Shown in pieces: positions 16,301-24,818 of a DNA stretch of 64,000 nucleotides; position 1 is the first letter of the stretch, and each line of letters starts with the position of its first letter. The stretch is from JAWHQP01 sp032586195 (GTDB taxonomy: Bacteria; Pseudomonadota; Gammaproteobacteria; Enterobacterales; Pasteurellaceae): NCBI GenBank assembly GCA_032586195.1, contig JAWHQP010000003.1, positions 62,001 to 126,000 on the forward strand, given 5' to 3'. Position numbers and translations under genes: made by a program. The notes under the pieces were generated by a model that was given only the letters and a program-made list of their open reading frames with translations, was not told the DNA's origin and did no database searches.

Positions 16301-16763
16301 TAATCAACGGGTTAGCTGGAGAGCGGGCAACATAACCGATAAATTTAAAATTGAAAACTGGCTGACGTATTTAGCCTTATTGGTCAGCGATGAAAGCGCG
16401 TTGCCGCCGATTTTTGTCGGTAAAGACGGCAAGAAACATAGCTTCAAAACTCTTGAACACAGCACCGCACTTGAGCAGCTGGTGATTTATGTGGAAAGTT
16501 ATCTGCGGGGCATGCGGCAAATGCAGATTGTGCCGACCGCGGTGATGGAAAAATACCTCAAAGCGGCACAAGAAAATAATCTCAACGCTTGCCAAAAACT
16601 GCTCGAACAGTTGGCTTACGGCGATGAGTATGCTCATATTTATCCCGATATTTATTGGCAGCGGCTGTATCAGCAAACCCGACAATTTGATTTTGACCGC
16701 ATAAATAAAACGATGATGGATTGGTTTGGCCGGTTGATCGACAGTTTGCTTGAGCTGGAATAA
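13332..16763 (+). CDS. recC: Exodeoxyribonuclease V gamma chain RecC
   Basis: Chi-recognising subunit of the RecBCD helicase-nuclease that processes double-strand breaks. It aligns with E. coli RecC throughout: FTVYHSNQLDV at the N-terminus, ILVQSPGMAQWLQ, GIAANLKFPMPASFIW, and VCLLGMSEGEYPRQ in the C-terminal half. I chose the GTG at 13332 (1143 residues, against 1122 in E. coli) because it matches the family start. The frame stays open back to a TTG at 13272, which would add 20 unmatched residues and overlap comQ. Linkage to the competence genes could tie recombination to DNA uptake. At least three uptake cores lie inside the gene. Confidence 0.95.
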   Translation: MFTVYHSNQLDVQKDILLALMQREPLSDPFQSEVILVQSPGMAQWLQLEIADKKGIAANLKFPMPASFIWQQYADIFADVEQESAFAKEALTWRLMRLIPAFLSQPEFQPLAHYLTHSAQSAQQKLYQLARKVADLFDQYIIYRPQWIEAWEHNDQQLIERQMQKENLMANPELFSQLQRHITWQGRLWRALTEEIGRQQGGELFHRANLHKRYLAYLAQPDVSPRLPSRIFIFGISALPKVYLDTFKAMSRHCDVHLFFNNPSQEYWADIVDPHFLEKLRVTQRIDYHNRSQTALLGRPVEFRALEDTADNEKLQAGNPLLASFGKLGRDFFYLLENLELDHEITAFVQHHEKTLLSQLQQQILQLAPSSPNSLRLTEHDHSLTIHACHSAMREVEVLHDYLLKLFETTPHLTPKDIVVMVADIDKYTPYIQAVFGQYQANLQHKSTKQPDKRCIPFSISDNKLTESDVLLSAFLSLLNLKESRFSAEEVLALLDIPAIRGCFGIALADLPTIREWVADAGIRFGLEKSVTHEHQVTQNYNAWQAGLERMLLGFAMREENGIWQDSLGFDASHGLQGRLAALLAAFVERLYQWRQCLLQPHTMPDWKNYLFDLIDNFFVSDDVSPEPVLYLKNCILQVSEQLQNIGFNDKLDIEVIAEVMTEKLDEADTSMKFLVGRVSFCTLLPMRSIPFKVVCLLGMSEGEYPRQSTPNSFDLLHYHRQKGDRLRRDDDRYLFLEALLAAEEYCYISYVGQSIVDNSEREPSVLVSQLLDYLAENIEHYQYDNPQDIRDHLIRRHAMNVFSPKNFGLNDKLKNSDFQHRTFAKEWLPLARKERSEIKDFSQPLEDDGEIIRTIELSQLIAFVQNPVKFFFEKRLGVYFNQLDEQILDSENFTLERLDLYTIRDDLARLGENEMTDYFARLKVKGTLPYGQFGKIYEKEVQTEMTRFKTAIADYLDQPKRYKFLYLNVETSQGKINLNGTVNNLYSEFNQRVSWRAGNITDKFKIENWLTYLALLVSDESALPPIFVGKDGKKHSFKTLEHSTALEQLVIYVESYLRGMRQMQIVPTAVMEKYLKAAQENNLNACQKLLEQLAYGDEYAHIYPDIYWQRLYQQTRQFDFDRINKTMMDWFGRLIDSLLELE

Positions 16764-16790
16764 GTATTTCACCGGAACGCCGCCGGGCGG

Positions 16791-17246
16791 TTATAAATAA
16801 CAGGCCATCACTATGGCGTTTTCCCGCCCGCCGCCGGGGAGCGGATAGTAGTTTCTGCGGATATCGACTTCATTGAATCCGAGGCTGCTATAAAGTTTCT
16901 TTGCTTTGTGGTTTGACTCCCGCACTTCCAGCCACACAGTTAAAATGCCCTGTCGGCGTAATCGCTCGAGCAGTTCCGTTAACAACGCCTTGCCCAAGCC
17001 TTGCCCTTGAAACTGCGGAGCAATGGCAATGTTGAACAGGGTCGCTTCATCCAGCACCGTTTGGCAGACGGCAAAACCGGCGATTTGCACGCGGTTTGCT
17101 TCAGCCTGAATAATTTTTAAATTGAGATAGTGTTCGCCTTGATTATTTTTCAATGTTCCCATTGACCAAGGTACGAGGTGAGCGGCTTGTTCAATGGTGA
17201 ACAAATGATCAAAATCCTGCGGGTTAACGGGGTGAATGTGAAACAT
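16791..17246 (-). CDS. rimI: Ribosomal protein S18 alanine N-acetyltransferase RimI
   Basis: GNAT acetyltransferase that acetylates the N-terminus of ribosomal protein S18. Acetyl-CoA-binding motif A is visible as IAPQFQGQGLGKALL, preceded by EATLFNIAI and followed by the WLEVRESNHKAKKLYSSLGF block. Start at ATG 17246 gives 151 residues, matching the family. The open frame upstream is only the shadow of holD. It overlaps the end of holD by 23 nt, the same holD-rimI arrangement as in E. coli. Confidence 0.92.
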   Translation of the reverse strand: MFHIHPVNPQDFDHLFTIEQAAHLVPWSMGTLKNNQGEHYLNLKIIQAEANRVQIAGFAVCQTVLDEATLFNIAIAPQFQGQGLGKALLTELLERLRRQGILTVWLEVRESNHKAKKLYSSLGFNEVDIRRNYYPLPGGGRENAIVMACYL

Positions 17247-17646
17247 AATGTTGAATCTGTTGCCAGAGCTGACGTTTGGCTTTAGCGTCTTGCTTAAGTT
17301 GAAGAAGTGCCGGGCTTTGCCATAGATTTTCCGGCTGACAGAACGGCAAAGTGCGGTGCTGAAATGGCGAGTTTTGCGTGAGCAGCCAGTAATGCACCGC
17401 ATGATCCGATTTGAGATAATCCGCCTGAGTGAAATCGATAAACAAACAATCTTCACGGCGAACATCCGCACTGGTCAGTACGTCCCGCACAAAGCCGTCC
17501 TGCGGGCTCAGAACTTGTTCCGCAATCACGATCAAACGCACATGAGCCGCCACGACGATATTCATCGCCCCTTTTAACGCCTCGGGGCGGCGTAATCGCC
17601 ACTGGCTAATGTCCATTTGTTGCAGAAGAAGATCGCGTCGATTCAT
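17224..17646 (-). CDS. holD: DNA polymerase III psi subunit HolD
   Basis: Psi subunit of the clamp-loader complex, which bridges chi/SSB to tau-gamma. The N-terminal NRRDLLLQQMDISQWRLRRP aligns with E. coli HolD (RRDWQLQQLGITQWSLRRP), followed by AHVRLIVIAE. The start at 17646 (140 residues) fits the family; an in-frame ATG at 17676 would add ten residues. It is divergent from rsmC with only 62 nt between the starts, and is followed by rimI. Confidence 0.92.
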   Translation of the reverse strand: MNRRDLLLQQMDISQWRLRRPEALKGAMNIVVAAHVRLIVIAEQVLSPQDGFVRDVLTSADVRREDCLFIDFTQADYLKSDHAVHYWLLTQNSPFQHRTLPFCQPENLWQSPALLQLKQDAKAKRQLWQQIQHYVSHSPR

Positions 17647-17708
17647 TTGTGTTTCATTTTCCCTTATAATGCGCACAATTTTAGCCGATTAACCACAGGA
17701 TTGCCAAC

Positions 17709-18701
17709 GTGATTTCACTCGAAAGCCAAGTTCTTCAACGTCATCCGTCTTTTTTTACCGATAGAACCGTGCTGTTTGCCGGCGGTATTCATGATGATTT
17801 TCCGCAGCAAATTCAACCGATATGCCGATCGGTAACGGTATGGTCGTGGTATTTTGATTACGCTAAAGACAAAAGTGCGGTGCTGTTTTCGCCTGTTTTT
17901 GAGGGCGAGGCGGATTTGATGGCGTACTACTGGACAAAAAACAAGCGGGAAGTGCAGTTTCAGCTGATGCAATTGTTAGCTCGGGCGAAGCCGCAGCAGG
18001 AGATGTTGATTATCGGTGAAAACCGTTGCGGTGTGCGCTCCGTGGAAAAATTACTGGCTCCTTGGGGCAATATTGCCAAAATCGACAGCGCCCGTCGTTG
18101 TGGGCTGTATCATTTCAGCTTGGAACGGCGGCCTGTTTTTGACTTTCATGCGTTCGGTGAGTGTTACACTCATCCTAAATTGGGTGAGCTCAAGGTGTTC
18201 GGTTTACCCGGTATTTTCAGTGCCGCTGAATTGGATACGGGAACAGAATTGCTGCTTTCCACCTTGGTGCGGCCGATTAAGGGCAAAGTGCTGGATATGG
18301 GCTGTGGGGCAGGCGTGATCGGCGCGTGGCTGAAACTGCATAATCCGTATATCCAGCTGACTATGAGTGATATTCACGCCATGGCAATCGCTTCGGCAAA
18401 ACGCACACTGGCAGAAAACCGGCTCGAGGGTGACGTGGTGGCGAGCGATGTGTTTTCCCATATCGACGGTAAATTTGATCTCATTATTTCCAACCCGCCT
18501 TTCCACGACGGCATTGATACCGCTTATCATGCGGTGCAGACACTGATCCAGCAGGCAAAACGACATTTAACCGCCGGCGGCGAATTACGCATCGTCGCCA
18601 ATGCGTTCTTGCCGTACCCTGATTTACTGGATTGTCATTTCGGTTCTCATCAGGTAGTGGCGAAAACCAATAAATTTAAGGTGTATTCGGTCAGAAATTA
18701 A
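17709..18701 (+). CDS. rsmC: 16S rRNA m2G1207 methyltransferase RsmC
   Basis: SAM-dependent methyltransferase that modifies G1207 of 16S rRNA in the 30S subunit. The 330-residue protein has a degenerate N-terminal methyltransferase-like domain and a C-terminal catalytic domain. SAM motif I is GKVLDMGCGAGVIGAWL (about 195-211), and the catalytic signature ISNPPFHDGI lies near 260. It starts with GTG at 17709. Divergent organisation with holD-rimI is the same as in E. coli. Confidence 0.95.
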   Translation: MISLESQVLQRHPSFFTDRTVLFAGGIHDDFPQQIQPICRSVTVWSWYFDYAKDKSAVLFSPVFEGEADLMAYYWTKNKREVQFQLMQLLARAKPQQEMLIIGENRCGVRSVEKLLAPWGNIAKIDSARRCGLYHFSLERRPVFDFHAFGECYTHPKLGELKVFGLPGIFSAAELDTGTELLLSTLVRPIKGKVLDMGCGAGVIGAWLKLHNPYIQLTMSDIHAMAIASAKRTLAENRLEGDVVASDVFSHIDGKFDLIISNPPFHDGIDTAYHAVQTLIQQAKRHLTAGGELRIVANAFLPYPDLLDCHFGSHQVVAKTNKFKVYSVRN

Positions 18702-18713
18702 AGGAATAATAAA

Positions 18714-18737
18714 AATCCCGGCATCAAAACCGGGATT
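18714..18737. terminator. Hairpin after rsmC
   Basis: AATCCCGG / CCGGGATT stem with an 8-nt loop, 12 nt after the rsmC stop. There is no T-run on the plus strand. On the minus strand the stem is followed by TTTTTATTATT, so it looks stronger as a minus-strand terminator and may insulate rsmC from antisense transcription. Confidence 0.6.
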
Positions 18738-18740
18738 GGA

Positions 18741-19016
18741 AAATATCCTGTTGGGGAATTGCTGCAAAGAAAAGCGTTAGAACGGTTGTTTCTATATATT
18801 TATGTAAAATAAATTATAAATCTCTTAAAATCAAATGGTTTATAAAATAAAATTTATCATGTGATACATTTATATAAAAAAGAAAGGTATAATGTATTAT
18901 ATTTTTACACTTTATCTTCATAAAGTATAATACTTTTTCGGTATTGTGTAGTTGCAAAAATATTTAACCGATTAAACTCCCTATTTATTGCAATTTTATT
19001 CAATAGGGATTTTATT
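18741..19016. other. AT-rich intergenic stretch with hairpins
   Basis: No gene is visible. Two inverted repeats stand out. ACTTTAT-CTTC-ATAAAGT (18909-18926) is flanked by a longer GTATTATA/TATAATAC pair. CCCTATT/AATAGGG (18979-19008) is followed by ATTTTATT just ahead of the decayed gene at 19017. Base composition is visibly lower in GC than the neighbouring genes. Confidence 0.5.
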
Positions 19017-19381
19017 ATGGCATAAAAACTGTCAAAACACGAGCTAGTCAAACGTTTGTTGCTGTTAAAGGAAAAACAAGACAGGTTAGCTGAACAAATG
19101 AAGTCGTTAATACAAGAAATTAATGAGTTGGTATTGCCATTTATTCCTAAAACATCTAAAAAAACCGCCTTTGATTACATTGCAGCTAGTTGCAAAAGTA
19201 TTACGAGAAAATCAAGGTGAATGACTAATGTGCTATGAGATCGCAGAAGCCATGCTGCGGTTAACAGTTTGTTGATGTAGGCGATAAGCATTATCTTTGT
19301 GTGAAAAGGATACTATTAAGACTGCGTAAGCAAGGTATTGGCGATCCCGTCAATCATCAAGAAATTACTGTGAATCTGTAA
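19017..19381 (+). pseudogene. Decayed gene of unknown function
   Basis: A frame opened by ATG 19017 has a stop at codon 3 (TAA 19023). It then reads a plausible 65-residue, Lys-rich, helical protein (LSKHELVKRLLLLKEKQDR and onward) to 19220. Overlapping frames continue the coding appearance: LQLVAKVLRENQGE (about 19180-19218), then MCYEIAEAMLRL, and finally VDVGDKHYLCVKRILLRLR to a TAA at 19379-19381. The pattern of readable peptides split by stops and frame changes suggests one gene of about 120 codons with several lesions. I do not recognise the family. Confidence 0.45.
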
Positions 19382-19515
19382 ATGAACGAAACGTGGCTGT
19401 GTCATAACAATTCTTGGTAAATGGTAAAAAAAGTGTGGTTTGTTTTAGCAGTATTTTTGTGGGAATTGTAGGAGAATTTGAACGCCAGCGGAGGTGTTAT
19501 CTCCGTCGATGCACA

Positions 19516-20439
19516 TTAGCCTATAAAAGTGGTCAGACGAGATTTTTTCACTTTGCTCGGCACTATATCGAAATAACGGCGAAAGGCGGTAGTGAAATTA
19601 TCCGGATTGGCATAACCGGCGATGTCCGCCGCCTGATTTACCGTTGCGCCCTGTAACAACGCTTTATAGGCACGTTCTAATTTCACTTGGCGCAGATATG
19701 CCATGATACTGACACCGTGTACCTGCTTAAATTGATTTTGCAGACTGGTCACATTGGTGTGCATTTTATGTGCGATCTGCAACAAATTCCAGTTATCCAA
19801 CTCGCCATTTTGCAGCATTTGCGTTAATTGATTGATACGGCGCAACTCTACGGAGAGTCCCATCGGTCGCGTTAAATGCGGTAACTGTGCCAATAATTCC
19901 GCAATCAGTAACAAACATTCACTTTCTTTGCGGAGATGCGTTACGACCAGCGTATCCGGCGCAACATCCTGCGCTAACGCTCCCGCCAGTGTAAGAATCC
20001 GTTTATTGACAAATAACGGTATGGATTGCAAATGCATTTGCTGTAATGTGATAAATGATTGACTGTCGGCAAGCCGGCTGAAATAGGAATGCTGTATCCA
20101 CTCCGGTTCCAAAAAGATCACCAATTCACGCTGGGCTTGGTATGGTACGAATTTTTTAATGCCATACACCGGCTTGCTAATCGACAGTAATGCCGCCGTT
20201 GCCCGTTTCTCGGCATTTAACAGCAGATTTTGCTGTCCAAAGCATAATTCGCTCCTACCTTGCAAAGTGATAATCAAACGAACACCGGCGGCAAATATGC
20301 CTTCATCGGTTACGTCCTGTTCCTGTGCGGTTAATGCGGCAGATTTGCATAGTAAGCCGTGCCGAAAACAATGAATGGTGACATTGCCGTGCAAACCTTG
20401 TTGTACGGGAGAAAATTTGATAATCGCCTTTCTGTTCAC
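19516..20439 (-). CDS. AraC-family transcriptional regulator (PchR-like)
   Basis: A 307-residue regulator with an N-terminal ligand-sensing half and a C-terminal AraC DNA-binding domain (about 205-300). Both helix-turn-helix units are visible: LLQIAHKMHTNVTSLQNQFK, then VNQAADIAGYANPDNFTTAFRRYFDIVPSKVK. The arrangement, divergent from a TonB-dependent receptor with a Fur-like box in the shared gap, is that of siderophore-sensing regulators such as PchR. It probably activates the receptor and esterase genes when the cognate ferric siderophore is present and iron is low. Regulon and ligand are inference. Confidence 0.88.
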   Translation of the reverse strand: MNRKAIIKFSPVQQGLHGNVTIHCFRHGLLCKSAALTAQEQDVTDEGIFAAGVRLIITLQGRSELCFGQQNLLLNAEKRATAALLSISKPVYGIKKFVPYQAQRELVIFLEPEWIQHSYFSRLADSQSFITLQQMHLQSIPLFVNKRILTLAGALAQDVAPDTLVVTHLRKESECLLLIAELLAQLPHLTRPMGLSVELRRINQLTQMLQNGELDNWNLLQIAHKMHTNVTSLQNQFKQVHGVSIMAYLRQVKLERAYKALLQGATVNQAADIAGYANPDNFTTAFRRYFDIVPSKVKKSRLTTFIG

Positions 20440-20525
20440 CTGACTATTCCGCTAATTTGTTATTTTTTCCATGGGAAAATATATTTTTTGCCAAAGTTCG
20501 GCATCGTTTATTAATGGCATAATTA

Positions 20526-20547
20526 TATCTGAGAATCATTTCTATTC
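20526..20547 (+). promoter_or_regulatory. Fur-box-like operator before the TonB receptor gene
   Basis: GAGAATCATTTCT (20531-20543) matches the core of the Fur consensus (GATAATCATTATC) at 10 of 13 positions. It lies 35 nt before the receptor ATG, close to an AT-rich -10-like TAATTATAT. Iron-repressed transcription of the receptor operon, and perhaps of the divergent regulator, is expected. Confidence 0.6.
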
Positions 20548-20578
20548 ATATCATGATTACATTATTTAAGGATAAAGT

Positions 20579-22690
20579 ATGCATAATTCCTCCGTATGCC
20601 GTTTTTCTCTGATCGCGTTGGCGCTATATGCCGCACAGACATGGGCTGAAGAAAAGAGTGAATTGGATAAAATCAATGTGGAAGAACAGATTATTCCGCA
20701 AAACGAGCTGTATTCTCCTCATATCGGTTCGGTTGCTACCAAAGTCACAACGCCGCTGATTCGTACGCCTCTGAGCGTAACGGTGATAACAGAAAAACAA
20801 ATTCAGGATCGTAATGCACTGAATATTTCCGACAGTCTAAATTATACCGCCGGCTTATTAAGCAGTTACCGTGGACACAATAATGAGTTGGAAATTAGCG
20901 TGCGTGGCATTGGTAATAAAAGCGACGGTGGTGGTGTACCGACTTACATCAATGGTACATCTTATCAGGGTTCTTATGAATTGGATCCGTTCTTTTTGGA
21001 AAGTATTAACGTGATCAAAGGTCCGTCATCCGTCTTATACGGTCAATCCAATCCGGGCGGAATCGTCGATATTGTTACCAAAAAACCGACACAAACAAAT
21101 CGAAATCTCGTGCAATTTAAAATCGGTACCCGAGACTTATACCAACTCGGCGTGGATTTTGATCGTCGTTTGAACGAACAATTTTCCATGCGTTTAGTCG
21201 GTAATATTAAACGTTTAAACTGGAAAGAAAACACTGTGCGTCAACAGGGCGGTACCTTTGCACCGTCAATCACTTGGACACCGAATGAAAAAACTAAGTG
21301 GACGCTCTATGTACTCTATCAAAAACTGCCGAAAGCAGGCGATCGTAATTTCCTTACTAGACAAGGTACGCTAGATAGTGTCAATGGGCAGAAAATTCCC
21401 TACGATTTCTTCGCCAGTGATCCGAATTTTCATAAACTTGCCTTAACGCAATGGCTCGTCGGTTCACAATTCCAATATCAATTCAATGATCAGCTAACAT
21501 TCAGACAAAACACCAGATACAGTAAATCTAGTAATATCTTACATAACCTTGTAGTTTGGGATCCCGTGGCAAATCAAACCGAATTAGTGCGTAAAGCGCG
21601 TATTTTTGATGATCGTTGGTATGAACTGGGTGCAGATCAACAACTAGAATACAAATTCCAAACCGCGCAACTCAATCATATTTTACTCGGCGGTATTGAA
21701 TACAAACGTTCACACTATGATTTAATAGCTTATTTAGGCGATGCGCCGACCATTAACTGGGCAAATCCGACTTACGGTGTTTCCGTTACTCCACCAACCT
21801 TGAGCAACAGCGAAGAAAAAAACATTAAACAAACAGGCTTCTATCTGCAAGATCAAATTAACTGGGGTAACTTGGATCTGTTAGTCGGGTTACGTTACGA
21901 TCATGCCAAGAACAAAACACTAGATCGTCGTTGGAAAGAAAGTCATCAACAAACCGACCATAAACTGACTTGGCGTACTGGCGTAATATATAACTTTGCC
22001 AATGGTATCGCGCCTTATCTCAGTTACAGCACTTCGTTCCAACCGGAAGTGGGTTTGGATGCCAACAAGAAAGCATTAAAACCGACTACGGCGGAACAAT
22101 ATGAGGTAGGTATTAAATATCAACCCACAGAAACTATTTTATTTACCACCGCACTTTTTAACTTGAAACAAAAAAATCTAGTCAGTTACGATCCGCAAAC
22201 GCGTGATAAGACCCAAACCGGCGAAGTAAAAACCAAAGGCTTTGAGGTCTCATTAACAGCGAATTTTACCCCGAATATTGCGCTGATTACCTCGTATACC
22301 TATATCAATAAAAAAGTGAAAAAAGATAAAGATAGCTCATTAATTAACACCACGCCATGGGGGATTCCGCGCCACCAAGCCTCTTTGTGGGGAAAGTACG
22401 GTTGGACCAACGGTTTCCTGAATGGGCTTAATATCGGCGCCGGTATACGTTATATCGGCAGCACGCAAGGCAATAATCAAAACACCTTTACCGTGCCGCA
22501 TTACACCTTATATGATGTATCCGTCGGTTATGATTTAAGTAAGGTAACCTCAGCTTTACAAGGTGCCGACCTCCAGCTCAGCGTGCAAAATCTGACCAAT
22601 AAAAAATACGTCAGCTCCTGTGCCAATGCCTTCTCTTGTTTCTACGGCAATGAGCGTACTGCCGTATTGACTTTTAACTATCACTGGTGA
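20579..22690 (+). CDS. TonB-dependent ferric-siderophore outer-membrane receptor
   Basis: A 703-residue outer-membrane receptor. It has a signal peptide (cleavage near QTWA-EEK, about residue 23), a plug domain (about 50-170) containing TPLSVTVITEKQIQDRNA and the INVIKGPSSVLYGQSNPGGIV motif, and a 22-strand barrel. It ends in the aromatic C-terminal strand TAVLTFNYHW. The overall look is that of the FhuA/FpvA-type siderophore receptor family. It is preceded by a Fur-like box and an AraC regulator and followed after 46 nt by an esterase, so it likely imports a siderophore whose ester bonds are then cut. The specific siderophore cannot be read from sequence. Confidence 0.9.
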   Translation: MHNSSVCRFSLIALALYAAQTWAEEKSELDKINVEEQIIPQNELYSPHIGSVATKVTTPLIRTPLSVTVITEKQIQDRNALNISDSLNYTAGLLSSYRGHNNELEISVRGIGNKSDGGGVPTYINGTSYQGSYELDPFFLESINVIKGPSSVLYGQSNPGGIVDIVTKKPTQTNRNLVQFKIGTRDLYQLGVDFDRRLNEQFSMRLVGNIKRLNWKENTVRQQGGTFAPSITWTPNEKTKWTLYVLYQKLPKAGDRNFLTRQGTLDSVNGQKIPYDFFASDPNFHKLALTQWLVGSQFQYQFNDQLTFRQNTRYSKSSNILHNLVVWDPVANQTELVRKARIFDDRWYELGADQQLEYKFQTAQLNHILLGGIEYKRSHYDLIAYLGDAPTINWANPTYGVSVTPPTLSNSEEKNIKQTGFYLQDQINWGNLDLLVGLRYDHAKNKTLDRRWKESHQQTDHKLTWRTGVIYNFANGIAPYLSYSTSFQPEVGLDANKKALKPTTAEQYEVGIKYQPTETILFTTALFNLKQKNLVSYDPQTRDKTQTGEVKTKGFEVSLTANFTPNIALITSYTYINKKVKKDKDSSLINTTPWGIPRHQASLWGKYGWTNGFLNGLNIGAGIRYIGSTQGNNQNTFTVPHYTLYDVSVGYDLSKVTSALQGADLQLSVQNLTNKKYVSSCANAFSCFYGNERTAVLTFNYHW

Positions 22691-22736
22691 TTTGATCACG
22701 GCGGGATAGTTTTTTATTCTGCCGTCATAAGCAACG

Positions 22737-24323
22737 ATGAAAAAGTTATTTAAAATTCTGATTTTTTCGACCGCACTTTTATGCCTGCCCGTCGATGCCG
22801 TTGATCTAACTGTGGAGGAAGGGGATTTTATTCAGGGCGAATTCAGCGCCGAGGCAAACAACGGTTTAGATCTCAGCGTCGATTTTCCTGATCACAGTCA
22901 ACGTCTATTGGCGCGCAATGTGCAGGGCAAGCGCCTTTTTATGTTGGTGGCAGAAAGCTCCGGCACGCTGCGATTTAACGTAACCGATAGTATGAACAGT
23001 ACGGCTAGCAAAAATTATCGACTGCACATTGAACGACAGATTCCGCGTGCCGAACAAGTTGCCCTGCCACCGGATTATCTTAGCCCGACTATTCGGCGTT
23101 TAGCTGAGCAATTGGCGAGCGTCGATGAATCTCAACATACTAAATTGCTCAATGAATTCTGGCAAAAAGTCGCCCGACAAGGTACGCCGTTAATTGAAAA
23201 CAGCCGCACTGCGCAACAAAATTTAGTCACGTTTTTATGGCGCGGTGCGCAACATAATGTGATTTTATGGGGCGGCCCCACTGCTGATCATACTCATCTA
23301 CAACGGCTGCTCAACACGGATATCTGGTTTGCTACTTTCGATATTCCGAACGATACCTTGCTCTCGTACGGTTTCGCACCGGATGTACCGACTTTGCCGT
23401 TGCCAGCAGCGAAACAACGCCGCACTTTGTTAGCTACGCTTCAAACCGATCCGTTCAATCTGCACAGTTATCCGAACGTAACACAGGACAAAAGTGCGGT
23501 CAAAATTTTAGATAGATTTAATCGTCGCGCAACACTCCGCCTTGCCGCCGCACCGAAATCTGATGATCTACAAACGCAAGATGTTGCACATGGTAAGTTA
23601 CAATCCACTAATTTTCATAGCGATTTATTATATAATTCGCGCCGTATCATAATTTATACGCCGGTAAATTTCACTACCGCCACAGCGGTAAGTATGGATT
23701 GGAACCTGTTATTTTTCTTTGATGCCGCAGATTATTTGGAACAAATTCCAACGCCGACTATTTTGGATAATATGCAGGCAAGTGGCAAACTCACGCCGAC
23801 CATTGCGGTATTTATTGATAGTCCGTCTTATCAAACGCGTGCTGATGAACTGCCGCCGAATCCTCGTTTTGCCCAAATGTTGGCGGAGGAATTATATCCC
23901 TGGGTTACGCAACGGCTGGGGATAAATCCGTCGGCAAAACGCACTGCACTTATCGGTTCCAGTTACGGCGGCTTGGCGGCAACCTATGTGGCAAGTCGTT
24001 ATCCGCATCTTTTCGGCAATGTACTTGCTATGTCGGGTTCATTTTGGTGGAAATCGCCCGCAGCGCCAAGTGAACAGAATAACTATGTTGCCCACTATTT
24101 CGCCACACACGCAAAACTGCCGCTGAAGTTCTTTATTAGTGCGGGTCGTTACGAAACACTCGGCAACGAACAAAGCATTCTGGCAAATTCACGCCAGCTG
24201 AAAGACGTGTTAATTGCCAAAGGCTATGAGGTGACGTATAGGGAATACAGCAGCGGACATGATTATTTTGCTTGGCAAACTATTTTGAGCGATAGTTTGT
24301 ACAGTCTGCTGAGTGAGCAATAA
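22737..24323 (+). CDS. Exported siderophore esterase, Fes/IroE-like
   Basis: A 528-residue alpha/beta hydrolase related to enterochelin esterases. It has a Sec signal peptide (MKKLFKILIFSTALLCLPVDA) and an N-terminal beta-rich domain of about 100 residues. A middle Fes-like domain contains the VILWGGPTADHTHLQRL and NDTLLSYGF segments. The C-terminal catalytic domain has nucleophile Ser409 in GSSYGG and His508 in SSGHDYFAW. Fes of E. coli is cytoplasmic and shorter (about 400); this one should act in the periplasm on ferric siderophore delivered by the adjacent receptor. Substrate is inferred from family and context. Two uptake cores lie inside the gene. Confidence 0.85.
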   Translation: MKKLFKILIFSTALLCLPVDAVDLTVEEGDFIQGEFSAEANNGLDLSVDFPDHSQRLLARNVQGKRLFMLVAESSGTLRFNVTDSMNSTASKNYRLHIERQIPRAEQVALPPDYLSPTIRRLAEQLASVDESQHTKLLNEFWQKVARQGTPLIENSRTAQQNLVTFLWRGAQHNVILWGGPTADHTHLQRLLNTDIWFATFDIPNDTLLSYGFAPDVPTLPLPAAKQRRTLLATLQTDPFNLHSYPNVTQDKSAVKILDRFNRRATLRLAAAPKSDDLQTQDVAHGKLQSTNFHSDLLYNSRRIIIYTPVNFTTATAVSMDWNLLFFFDAADYLEQIPTPTILDNMQASGKLTPTIAVFIDSPSYQTRADELPPNPRFAQMLAEELYPWVTQRLGINPSAKRTALIGSSYGGLAATYVASRYPHLFGNVLAMSGSFWWKSPAAPSEQNNYVAHYFATHAKLPLKFFISAGRYETLGNEQSILANSRQLKDVLIAKGYEVTYREYSSGHDYFAWQTILSDSLYSLLSEQ

Positions 24324-24383
24324 ATCCGCAGAAAATCAGGTTTCGGCGCTAGCCTTTTGAACTGCAACAATTACAACTCATCA

Positions 24384-24680
24384 CTATGCCAGGTAGAACT
24401 TATTTCCATTAAAAAAATTATGTGTTCTAAAATATACTTTTAAAATCCAAAGTAAGTTATCTATGTTGGCGATTAACTGCCAATAAACAGTTAACAGTTT
24501 ATTTAACTTATCTTCTGTCATTTCATGCATGTATGCGTTATATTGCCATATAATAAATTGTTGTTTGTATCGCTCATTGATTTCTTCTAAACGTTGTAAC
24601 TGAGCTCTCAGATTTTTGACTTGTTTTTGCAGATAATCCATTGTTACATTTGGTAATGGGGTATTTTTTTCCTTGTTCAT
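24384..24680 (-). CDS. Small coiled-coil protein of the recombinase element
   Basis: A 98-residue protein. The N-terminal half (KEKNTPLPNVTMDYLQKQ, then KNLRAQLQRLEEINERYKQQF) forms a clear coiled coil, followed by IWQYNAYMHEMTEDKLNK. The last 35 residues look unrelated and may be a frameshifted tail, because the family as I recall it ends soon after this point. It is the last gene of the degenerate recombinase cluster. Small helical partners of this type accompany tandem tyrosine recombinases, probably as DNA-binding or assembly factors. Function is not established here. Confidence 0.55.
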   Translation of the reverse strand: MNKEKNTPLPNVTMDYLQKQVKNLRAQLQRLEEINERYKQQFIIWQYNAYMHEMTEDKLNKLLTVYWQLIANIDNLLWILKVYFRTHNFFNGNKFYLA

Positions 24681-24818
24681 CAGATAATATCGTTAAATCT
24701 CTCAGGCATTTATATGGATTAGGTCATAAAGGTAATTGTGGAGTAATATGATTAATTCAACAAAAGTTAAATGATTTCTCAATTTGATGACCTGATTTCT
24801 TTACTGATTCTGTATTTT

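Noticed and set aside
17247..17471. N-terminal extension of RimI
   Set aside because: It overlaps holD in another frame and reads basic, low-similarity sequence; the GNAT domain starts at 17246.
19414..19656. 80-codon plus-strand frame near the AraC gene end
   Set aside because: Half of it is antisense to the AraC DNA-binding domain; no domain, weak start.
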